DNA of 64,000 bases, from positions 72,617,760 through 72,681,759 of the forward strand of contig NC_079499.1 in NCBI RefSeq assembly GCF_030052815.1. The letters run 5' to 3'. Shown piece by piece: positions 1 to 11,200 of this stretch. The position numbers and the translations under genes were made by a program. The notes beneath the pieces were generated by a model that was not told where the DNA came from, ran no database searches, and saw nothing but the letters and a program-made list of their open reading frames with translations. The number at the start of each line of letters is the position of its first letter. Positions within the stretch are counted from its first letter, which is position 1. This DNA is from Hevea brasiliensis (lineage: Eukaryota > Streptophyta > Magnoliopsida > Malpighiales > Euphorbiaceae).

Positions 1-374
1 AATATATATGTTTAATCTTTGATTTACAAATTTAATTTTCATTTCTGAAAATTTTCCTTCCTTATGCACTTCGTTTATCTAAGACTAATTCTTGATTTTT
101 TAAAAACATTTTGATATTTTTTGCATTTTCTTCAAATTCAATTTTAGAATCTGAATTGGATGAATTATTAACTAATCCATCTTTTTGTAAATGCATGTTT
201 TCTTCGGACTCCTGGTTGGAGTTTGAAGAGGAATTTAAAAAATTAATACTCAAATTTTGAATGACTAATTCTTTTTTTTTTTTGTAATGATTTATGATTG
301 TTAGTGGATTCAGAGATTTTGAATTCACTTTCTATTTATAATTCTGGGATTGATTTTGAAAGAAGTTTCTTCCG

Positions 375-409
<35 letters not shown>

Positions 410-822
410 TAAAATGTGGGCATAAAGGTGGAAAAAGTGTAGCTTAAAAGAACATACCTTTCAGTCCACATGAATATCATAGGGAAAAAAATTTTTGATA
501 TTAGCAACCAGCACGCACCAATTTAAGCCAATCTTTTTCTGCGCTGTTTAACACATATAACAGTAAACAAAAAGCATTTTTCTGCCGGCCATTGTTTCAA
601 TATCAAGCAGCCTTGTGAACCAGCGGCACCGCTCTGCAATGTGCGTCAGCCACCAAAAAAAAAAAAAAAAACACTATTTAATGTGATATTTCATATCCAC
701 CAAGATTTGGCCCTTACGTATACAACTTATGCACCAGAAGTACTTTGCTCGTCGTCCCAATCATAAAACGTCTCATGCTGTAAGTTATCTGATCACATCA
801 ACCCTGTCATGCTTTCTCCCAA
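1..822. other. 3' flank of the host gene, no supported gene
   Basis: This AT-rich stretch lies downstream of the stop codon of the minus-strand host gene and should include its 3' untranslated region. It contains an (AT)n run and a poly-A run near 653-671. A minus-strand open frame at 62-328 (88 codons, rich in Asn, Ser and Glu) has no motif I recognise and I do not call it a gene. No clear AATAAA polyadenylation signal was seen on the minus strand. Bases 785-822 contain an out-of-frame remnant of the likely ancestral C-terminus, described under findings. Confidence 0.5.
376..407. repeat. (AT)n microsatellite
   Basis: A run of about 16 AT dinucleotides in the 3' flank of the host gene. It is a simple repeat with likely length polymorphism. 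Confidence 0.9.
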
Positions 823-1291
823 TCAAATACCTAAGCCAACAATGGGAACCACAGATGGGAGCTGTTTAACAGCGACTGAGTCCTTGCTTTCCCTTGTACA
901 GGAATAGTTGCTGCTCTTACTTGATCTATCGTGCTTTCTCAACCGAGACTTCCCAGAGTCGAAGTCCTGACTCTTACTAATACCTGGCATCCTTTTTTTC
1001 CTACTTACATCCTGCAACATCATCTGATCTTCAATAGTTAATGATAGTGCACTGGAAGACTGATGTCTTGGTTGTTCATTCAACTTTTCAAGCGGTGTGC
1101 CGCTAGGAGATTTAACAGATGACTTCTTGTTAACACCACTAGCAACAGTCTTGGATTTGTTGACCAGATGATGAAGCCACAATACTAGTTCAAGAATATA
1201 GGCTTCTGTTGTCTCCTTGTTTGCATGGTGGAGTGTCTCAATCCGAATTATATCAGCTGCACTGGCAGCAGGCTTCCGATTTACCTCAGAC
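823..1291 (-). CDS. PSI-like gene, last exon
   Basis: The acceptor is tccag before 1291; the exon encodes SEVNRKPA onward and ends at TGA 825-823. It holds the end of DUF668 ([26 protein letters not shown]) followed by a low-complexity Ser/Lys tail with KSPSGTP and [10 protein letters not shown]. The last residues, VPIVGLGI, differ from the IDR..DVIDRVD-type ending I recall for relatives. A matching HDRVDVIR string occurs just downstream in another frame, so this stop may follow a late frameshift. Confidence 0.88.
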
Positions 1292-2673
1292 CTGGATGCA
1301 TGAAACCCACATTTTCTTTTACTGACATATTCTCCCAAATCTTGCTTACAAAATATATTTTTTAATGACTTTTTCAAGAAAATTGGCAATTGAAAATCTA
1401 TGGAATGTTGCTCACCCAGTATTTGCCCACTCTCCAACCCAACCAAAACCATGATGAGCTCTATTTCAGACCAATTACAAGCAAAAGCAACAAAAAAAAA
1501 TGTGATTAGCAGAGAGAAAATCGGCAAAATTAAATTATAATGTAGAGAAAATTGATGTCTCTTACTTTGCTGTGTTAGTGGACATTGGAACCAGCCACTG
1601 CAGAGTCTTTTCCATCTCATCTTTGATTTCTGCAATGGTGAGCTGCAAAGGAAAGTTACAGCTAAAATAAACAAGTAGGAAATCTACTTGGCTGACAGTT
1701 TCTTCAGATTTCTTTACATGCGCTGAATTCACATGAAGCAAAGGAAGAATCTCCGGCTTAAATTATCTTTTTTGTTGCTTTGAGGCATGAAAAAGCCTTG
1801 CTATTTAAATATAAAGAAGATTTATCATCAAACCATACATACCTCCTCTTTAACTTGAAAAGATTGTAATTTGGAACGTAGAGCTGATTTTATGCTGGGT
1901 GGCAAGTTCAGGTATAATGAATCCCTTGTATTAGGAGGCATAGAACTTGATCGTGCCACCTGAGACAATGTGCATGTTCTCAATAAAAAGCCTTGCGCCA
2001 ATAAATTTAAGAGAAAAATGCCTACTAGAAAAATAAGAGCACAAAAGCAGGGTACTCAATTTTTTAAATAAATATTAACTAAAACTGATGTGCTCAAACC
2101 ACAAAGACCAGATACAGGCAGTGCCGTACAGCCTAACTTAAGCAGTCAGGTCAAACAGAACCTCAAGATAATATCCGGAAATGACCAAAATTCAATTTAC
2201 CTAGTGCTTCTATAGCATTCAACTGGATTAATCTGGGCCAGAAAAACCATGTGGGTGCAAATATATAAATCTTCTAACATATATTGTGCAACTGGTGAGT
2301 TTAAGAATCTAGGGTAATATTCAGGCCCCATGCTATATATATAATGTGAATTTAAGAATTTAACATATATTGTGTGTGTGCGCGCTCGCATGTGTGCATA
2401 CAGTCATTAACCACTAAAATATTTTGCTTGCCAAAATATGGAGGGAAAAAGATATTGGTGTTTGCTTCCTATCAGCTGCTTCTTAATAATTCCCACTGAA
2501 ACTCACCATGTCATAACCTTGTTACAAGAAGAACCCAAATGATGGTCAAGGAGAGACTAATTATTAAACAGTCAAAGCCCTTTTAGAATTGCTTCACTAA
2601 CTGGTACCAACATGCTATAACCTTTATTTTGCTAATAAGCTCTAAACTAAAACAACATTGTCATATAAAAAAA

Positions 2674-2704
<31 letters not shown>

Positions 2705-5193
2705 CACAAAAGTTGTAAGGGTAGATACTTTGCAAATAATGAAAGTTAGAAACATATCCAGAGCAGCCTCCCATGACATACTCAAAAATGGCAAATGCTT
2801 TGTGCATTGGCTTTAATTTTCTAAAAGCGAATGCCTTGCACGTCTTTCTAGCAAGGAAAAAAAGAAAGTGGAAAACATCAGTGATTTGAACATTGCTTAG
2901 TTGCTCTCATTATTAAAACTTATCATTAACAAGCCTTGGTCTTACAATGTTTTGCCCAAGCCAAATCTGAAAAGTAGATAGGCTGGGCCAGTTTGTTTCA
3001 GGTTTTTCTAAACGCACTCAAAACAAGTTATATATAAAATTATATATTTACAACTATTGATCATATATTATATATATGTCCTAATGTTTGGCAATGCTAA
3101 AATCATGAATCCAAGACCATCCAAATAATAGGAAAACTAACAAGATGGAATGAAGGAGAAACACCCCATTCAACCCTCTCTATTTCACTGGCCAAGTCAG
3201 ACAAGTACATAGGCCTGCAAATAGGTTTAATCATTATCAAATGGTTCTTAAAATTTCTTGCACAAAATATTAAAATGAAAAAAAAAATTCATCTTGAAAA
3301 TGCAAAGGATGCTACTAAACTATTAGATATTATAGGATTGATAATTTTCTTTCTAATGTCTAGTAAAACCCAACAATATTATCTTCATAAAGAGCCTTAT
3401 GTAGGGGCAAATATCTAGTGAAATAGTAAACATTGTTGGTGGTCAAGCCATAAAGGATAGCTCCTGTTCCTGATTTTGCTTTTGCCGAGCAAGATAAGTG
3501 TGCTCCATTTAAGTTTAGCAAGTTGTCTTGTCAATATAGGAAGCCAGCTTTAGGTATATATATTCAAAGACGATTGGAACAGGACATGAGTCATATGCAC
3601 TGTATCATCTTGCTTTCACTTCTACTATGTCCGCCGATCTTCTACATAGCCGTTTGGGTCATTCGAGTCTCACCAAACTTCAAAAATTAGTACCTAGTCT
3701 TTCTACATTATCTTCTTTAGAATGTGAGTCGTGTCAAATTGGGAAACAAACTCGAGCTTCCTTTCTCAAGCGAGTCAATAATAGGGCAACATCTATGTTT
3801 GATATTGTTCACTCAGATATATGAGGCCCAAGTCGTGTCAGTTCAACTTTGGGATTTCACTATTTTTTATGAGGAACCGGTTGCACCAATTCCACACCAA
3901 GGGCCAATAACTAGAGCAATGGCTAAGAAGTTTCAAGGCTTGGTGCATAAGCACATCACCAAGTCCAACCTCTTGCAAGTATTCGGTTTGGACTTGGAAG
4001 AAGGAAGCCAACCTTGCTGTACATTCCTTTGCATATTTGAGGAGCCAAGAGACCAAGTGGCATCCGTCCAAGTTGGCATACATGTGGCAGCCACCTCAGC
4101 AAATCCATCCTAGTTAGCATCCAATGTGGCATCCATGTGGAGTGCCTAGGTGGCAGCACAATTGACAGCCCATCTCCACCAACTTTTTGAAGATGCTTTT
4201 GTCCATTTTGCAAAGATTGAAAGCCATAACTTTGTCCAAGAGCTCCAGCCATGCTTCAACTATTTATAGGAAAAGCAAAGTTACTACTTTCAACTTCAAG
4301 ACAAAACATCTCTTTTCAGATTGTCTCTCATTTGTAGGCTGCCAAATCTGACTTTTCTATTAATGTTTGAACTTTCTATCTATTTTTGGAGAGATTGGTG
4401 TATTAACCAAGACTTGCACATGTCCCATGGTTGTTGAAATGTCTTGGCAGAATACACCAACCCATATTAGCCTTCTTTTGTTTCATTTAGAGAACAGAAT
4501 TCATATGGTATTTTTTTGAGCAAAATTGCTGGAGCTTTGCTTCAAAGTTCTTCTTAGAACTGTCTCTATTTTTCTTAGCAAATTCTTGCCTTGATTTGTT
4601 AAGTTTTATTATATGTTCAAGGTTGTTCATCAGCATAGGTGAATTAGTCTTGTTCTTGGCTGTCTTTCTTGGGAATTATATTTTCAGTTCTCCATCTTCA
4701 AGGTGAAGGGTTGAAGGTTCAAGGGAGTTTCTTGGCTTGTTTTGAAGACGGTCCTTTGGTCTTTCTTCTTAGTAGAATCAGCAACTAAAGGTAGAAATCG
4801 TATCATTTGGTATCAGAGCTTAGGCTCTCTTCAAAACAGGTTGGTCATTCATTTTGTTGTGTTCTTGTTTTCTCCTTTCTCCTTTTTATCTTCCTTGTGT
4901 TTCAGCCTTGAAGGTTCTTCAAGTCCTTGTGTTTTCTGGTGTTTGTAAGAAAATCTGAACATATTCAGGGCTTAGTAGTGAGTTTACACTCAATACTACT
5001 AATCTTAGGGTATATTAGAGGCTTTCTTGCATCTGTCTTTGTTTCCCTAGTTTTGTCACATTTGTGTTGTTTTCTACCTTAAACCTTTTCTTCACAACCT
5101 GGTTATTTGCATCTTTGTTGCTTGTGAAGTGTGTTGTTGAAGTGTTTAGTGCTGGATGTGTTGAGTGTATCTATTGTGTGGTTACATGATATA

Positions 5194-5231
<38 letters not shown>

Positions 5232-8200
5232 AAAAAGAAAGAAAAAAAAAAGGGTTAAAGAAAAAAAAAGGGTGCTAAAGTGCATGTTTGAGAGCTGGAA
5301 TATTATAAGTTCAACATTTCTATTTGGTGGCTGTTTTGGGGGAGGTAAAACCAAACCAACCCAGAAAATTCTAAAACTTCATAGGGGTGCTTTGTAGACG
5401 AAATTAAGCTTAGAAATCAAATTTGGTGTAAAAATTCTACCGTTTACTTGGTGAACCAAATTTAGCACCTATTAGGCCAATTTGGGGTCCAAAACTTCAA
5501 GGTGCTTTCTGGAACCTCTAGACTTGATTTTCCCTACTAAAACTATGTCTTGTTGCTGCTCTTAAAACAGTTTTACAAAAATAGCAAGCTAATTCGACTC
5601 CTATTTCACTTGATTGCTCTAGAGCTTGGTGTCTTCATTTCTTGCTTCAAGTGTCATAACAAACCCTTATTCCACACGTTTTGCTTGAGTTTGTGCTTGA
5701 ACATATATTAAAACTTGATTTAAACTTGCTGGAATTGCATTAGTTCTGACAAGAACTTGGTAAGCAAGCTTGAGTGGAAAAAGGCATTGAGTGGCAAGAA
5801 CTCCAGGAGGGTAAAAGCCTATAAACTGAGTACAAACACTTCAGTGACCAAAAATTGAGTGAATTTGTGAGGTTGTTTTCTGTTTTGCTAACTTTTTTGT
5901 GCAGGTGTTAAAAATGTCACAAGAACAAACTAGTGGACTTAATATGGATAATCCTTTTTACCAACAAGCACTTGTTCAACATTTGGAAAGAATTGGTAGA
6001 CAATTGAGCAACCTAGCTGACCGAATTGAAAGAATTGAGCAGAATAGTGGGAATGGTAGACAAAACATAAATGAAGGGCAGAACAGGGCTAGGGGATCTA
6101 GAGTGAACAATGCACCACCTACAGATGATTGGGGGGATGAAAATGATGATGATTCTGATGAAGAGGATGACCAGCACTCTGCTGCACATGATTACCACTA
6201 TAGACCGAGAGGGATGAGAGGTAATAGGGGTGGAAGAGGTGGAGGCAGAAACTTGAGAAGAGGTAATATGGAGGAAGCAAGAGGGAGAGGGAGAGTGGAT
6301 GGTAACATTAGTGGGATCAAAATGAAAATTCCACCATTTCAAGGCAAAGCCAATCCGGATGCATATTTGGAGTGGGAGAGGAAGGTGGATGTCATTTTTT
6401 ATTGTCACAATTATAGTGAGGAAAAGAAGGTGAAACTTGCAGTAGTTGAGTTTACAGATTATGCCATAGTTTGGTGGGATCAATTGCTCACTAAAAGAAG
6501 GAGAAATGGGATGAGGGGTGTTGAAACTTGGGATGAGATGAAGCAAATCATGAGGGACAGATTTGTACCTCAACATTACTATAGGGAGTTGCACCAAAGG
6601 TTGCAAGGGTTGGTGCAAGGAAACAAAAGTGTGGAAGAATATTTCAAGGAGATGGAGATGGCTATGATAAGAGCCAATGTAGAGGAGGATAGGGAAGCCA
6701 CTATGGCTAGGTTCCTAAAGGGACTGAATCTTGATATTGCCAACATAGTGGAGCTACAACACTATGTAGAGCTTGATGACATGTTAAATATGGCAATCAA
6801 GATAGAAAAACAACTAAAGAAGAAGAAAGCATTCAAGATGGGTGTAGGTATGAATTCGAGCAACAATGCTCCATGGAAACCGAATTGGAAGAAGGGCGAA
6901 ACTTATGATTCCAAGGCTGTTTCTAAGGAAAAGAAAGAGGAGACTAGGGGTGGAGAAAAGCCTAGTGTGACTGAGAAAGGCAAGGGACAGAATACCTCTA
7001 GTGGAAGAACTAGGGATATCCAATGTTTTAGGTGCCTAGGGAAGGGACATTATGCATCTCAATGTCCTAACAAGAGGGTGATTGTGATGAGGCAAAATGG
7101 GAAGATCGAATCAGAAGATGATGATGTTGATGATGATGATGCTAGTGAGAGTATGCCTCCTTTGGAGGAAGCTAGTGATGTAGAGCATGCCGTCGGAGGT
7201 AATATTCTGGTGGTTAGGCGTGCACTAAGTGCACAAGCAAAGGAAGAAGAGGGAGATGCACTACAAAGGGAAAATATTTTCCACACTAGATGCTTGGTGA
7301 ATGGTAAAACTTGTAGCATGATTGTAGATAGTGGTAGTTGTGTGAATGTTGCCAGCACACTCATGGTTGCGAAGCTTGGCATGCGCACCATGAAGCATCC
7401 TAGACCATACAAGTTGCAATGGCTGAATGAATGTGGGGAAATTAAGGTGAACAAGCAAGTGATGTTGGCTTTTTCTATTGGAAGGTATAAGGATGAGGTG
7501 TTGTGTGATGTGGTGCCAATGCATGCTGGACATATTTTGCTAGGGAGACCATGGCAATATGATAGGAAGGTAGTGCATGATGGATTTAGGAATAGGTACT
7601 CCTTTGATCATGATGGACGAAGGGTTACCTTGGCAGCATTATCACCCGCACAAGCTTTTGAAGATCAATTAAGGATAAAACAGACCATGAATGAGCAACA
7701 ACAAAGAGAGGCCGAGCTAAGAGTGCAAAAAGAGAAAGAAAGAAAAGAAAGAGAGGAAAAAGTAAGAGGGAAAAATGAGGAAGAGAAAGAGGAGAGAAAA
7801 TTCCAAAAGAGCGAAACCAAAAGGAAAGGGCTTGGGGCAAAAGGAGAGTTGTAAGAAGAGTGGAGAGAATAAAGTCAGTTTGCTAGCAAAAGCCAAGGAA
7901 GTGAGGACTGCATATTTTTCTAGTATGCCAATGGCTTTGCTAATTTGTAAGGGAGCTTACACCAATGTTTCTAACCTTAACCAATCCATTCCTAGTTGTG
8001 CTTTGCCCTTGTTGCAGGAGTTTGAGGATGTCTTCCCTGAAGAAATACCTAATGGGCTACCACCCTTTAGAGGCATAGAGCACCAAATAGATTTTGTGCC
8101 TGGAGCTGTAATCCCAAATAGGCCAGCCTATAGGACCAATCCGGAAGAGGCTAAGGAACTTCAAAGACAAGTGGAGGAGCTTCTAGCAAAAGGCCATGTT

Positions 8201-11200
8201 AGGGAGAGCATGAGCCCATGTGCCATACATGTTCTTTTGGTGCCAAAAAAAGATGGGAGCATGCGCATGTGTGTGGATTGTAGAGCAATCAACAAAATCA
8301 CTGTAAAGTATAGACATCCCATACCTAGACTTGATGATATGCTTGATGAGTTGCATGGTGCATGCATATTTTCTAAAATTGACTTAAAGAGTGGTTATCA
8401 CCAAATTCGCATGAAATTAGGAGATGAATGGAAAACTGCCTTTAAGACTCAATATGGACTATATGAATGGTTAGTCAGGCCATTTGGTTTGACCAATGCA
8501 CCTAGTACATTTATGAGGCTTATGAACCATGTGTTGCGTGCTTTCCTAGGAAAATTTGTTGTAGTGTATTTTGATGATATCCTAGTATATAGCCAAAATA
8601 TGCATGATCATTTGCTGCACTTGAGACAAGTCTTTGAGGTATTGAGAAAAGAGCACTTGTATGCCAATCTTAAGAAATGCACTTTCTGTAAGGACCAAGT
8701 TATTTTCTTAGGATTTGTGGTGAGTGGCAAGGGAATTGAGGTTGATGAGGACAAGGTAAGAGCCATTAGAGAGTGGCCTACACCTAAGTCCGTGAGTGAT
8801 GTGAGGAGCTTCCATGGGTTGGCTAGTTTTTATAGGAGATTTGCAAAGGACTTCAGTACCATAGCCTCACCCTTGAATGAAGTTGTAAAAAAGAATGTGG
8901 GATTCAAGTGGGGGGAAGAACAAGAGAATGCATTTAATTCACTCAAGAAGAAATTGTGTTCTGCACCTTTACTTGCTTTACCTGATTTTTCTAAAACTTT
9001 TGAGATTGAATGTGATGCCTCTGGAGTGGGTATTGGAGCTGTTTTGAAGCAGGAAAGGAGACCAATTGCCTACTTCAGTGAGAAGCTAAGTGGGGCTACA
9101 TTGAACTACTCCACTTATGACAAAGAGATGTATGCTCTGGTGCGTGCACTTGAGACTTGGCAACACTACTTGTGGCCGAAGGAGTTTGTCATTCATAGTG
9201 ACCATGAGTCACTCAAGTACTTAAAGGGGCAGAACAAGCTCAACAAGCGCCATGCCAAGTAGAGTGAATTCATTGAAGGTTTCCCATATGTGATTCAATA
9301 CAAGCAAGGCAAAGAGAATGTGGTGGCTGATGCACTTTCAAGGAGGTACACTTTACTTTCCATGCTTGATGCTAGACTTTTAGGCTTCGAACATGTGAAA
9401 GAAATGTATGCTAATGATGATGACTTTGGAAAAGTGTTTGCCTTTTGTGAACATGCTGCATATGATAAATTCTATAGGCATAATGGTTTCTTGTTTAGGG
9501 AAAATAAATTATGTGTGCCTAAATGCTCAATTAGAGAGTTGCTTGTTAAAGAATCACATGCTGGTGGTTTAATGGGACATTTTGGGGTTGCAAAGACCTT
9601 AGAAATTTTAAAGGAACATTTTTATTGGCCACACATGAAGAGGGATGTAGAGAGATTGTGTGCTAGATGTGTGACTTGCATGAAGGCAAAGTCCAAAGTA
9701 AGGCCGCATGGTCTATACATGCCATTGAGTGTTCCTAGTGAACCTTGGGTAGATTTATCCATGGATTTCATTTTGGGTTTACCTAGAACAAAGAAAGGCC
9801 ATGATAGTATTTTTGTTGTTGTTGATCGTTTTTCCAAGATGGCTCATTTCATACCATGTCACAAGACTGATGATGCATCTTACATTGCTTCTTTGTTCTT
9901 TAGGGAGATAGTTAGATTGCATGGCATTCCTAGAACAATTGTTAGTGATAGGGATGTGAAATTTCTAAGCCATTTTTGGAAAGTCCTATGGGGAAAATTA
10001 GGAACCAAACTTTGTTTCTCCACCACTTGCCATCCACAAACGGATGGGCAAACAGAAGTTGTAAATAGGACCGTGGGCACTCTTCTACGTGCAATGATTA
10101 AACAAAACTTGAAAGCTTGGGAGGAGTGCATACCATTCATAGAATTTGCATACAACAGGTCTATGCATTCATCTACTGGTTATTCACCATTTGAACTTGT
10201 ATATGGTTTTAACCCACTAACTCCTTTAGATTTGTTGCCTTTGCCTACTAATGAGCTTGCTAGTTTAGATGGCAAAAGGAAAGCTGAAATGGTGAAACAA
10301 ATGCATCAAAAAGCAAAGCAACAAATGGAGAAAGTGAATGAGAGAAGGGCAGCCCAAGCTAACAAGGGGAGAAAGAAGATGGTGTTCCAACCTGGTGATC
10401 TTGTATGGGTTCACTTGAGAAAGGAGAGGTTTCCTACACAAAGGAAATCAAAACTTCAGCCTAGGAGTGATGGACCTTTTGAAGTGCTAGAGAGAATTAA
10501 TGACAATGCATACAAGATAAACCTTCCAGGTGAGTATGGTGTAAGTGCTACATTTAATGTGACTGATCTTGCTCCTTTCTATGCAGATGATGACAATTCG
10601 AGGACGAATTCTTTCGAAGAGGGAGAGGATGATGAGGAACCGGTTGCACCAATTCCACACCAAGGGCCAATAACTAGAGCAATGGCTAAGAAGCTTCAAG
10701 GCTTGGTGCATAAGCACATCACCAAGTCCAACCTCTTGCAAGTATTCGGTTTGGACTTGGAAGAGGGAAGCCAACCTTGCTGTACATTCCTTTGCATATT
10801 TGAGGAGCCAAGAGACCAAGTGGCATCCGTCCAAGTTGGCATACATGTGGCAGCCACCTCAGCAAATCCATCCTAGTTGGCATCCAATGTGGCGTCCATG
10901 TGGAGTGCCTAGGTGGCAGCACAATTGGCAGCCCATCTCCACCAACTTTTTGAAGATGCTTTTGTCCATTTTGCAAAGATTGAAAGCCATAACTTTGTCC
11001 AAGAGCTCCAGCCATGCTTCAACTATTTATAGGAAAAGCAAAGTTACTACTTTCAACTTCAAGACAAAACATCTCTTTTCAGATTGTCTCTCATTTGTAG
11101 GCTGCCAAATCTGACTTTTCTATTAATGTTTGAACTTTGTATCTATTTTTGGAGAGATTGGTGTATTAACCAAGACTTGCACATGTCCCATGGTTGTTGA

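Noticed and set aside
62..328. Minus-strand 88-codon open frame, Asn/Ser/Glu-rich
   Set aside because: No motif, low complexity, and it lies in the 3' flank of the host gene. The frame could be chance in AT-rich DNA.
823..1674. Single 283-codon protein starting [10 protein letters not shown]
   Set aside because: It reads through introns. The first part is intron and out-of-frame exon sequence; splice sites and family motifs show separate exons.
5103..5397. Open frames around 5103-5397 on both strands
   Set aside because: They are poly-Lys and poly-Phe artefacts of the A-rich tract in the gypsy A leader.
6013..6618. 201-codon minus-strand open frame
   Set aside because: Exact shadow of gypsy A gag, with hydrophobic and Ser/Ile-rich composition produced by the purine-rich sense strand.
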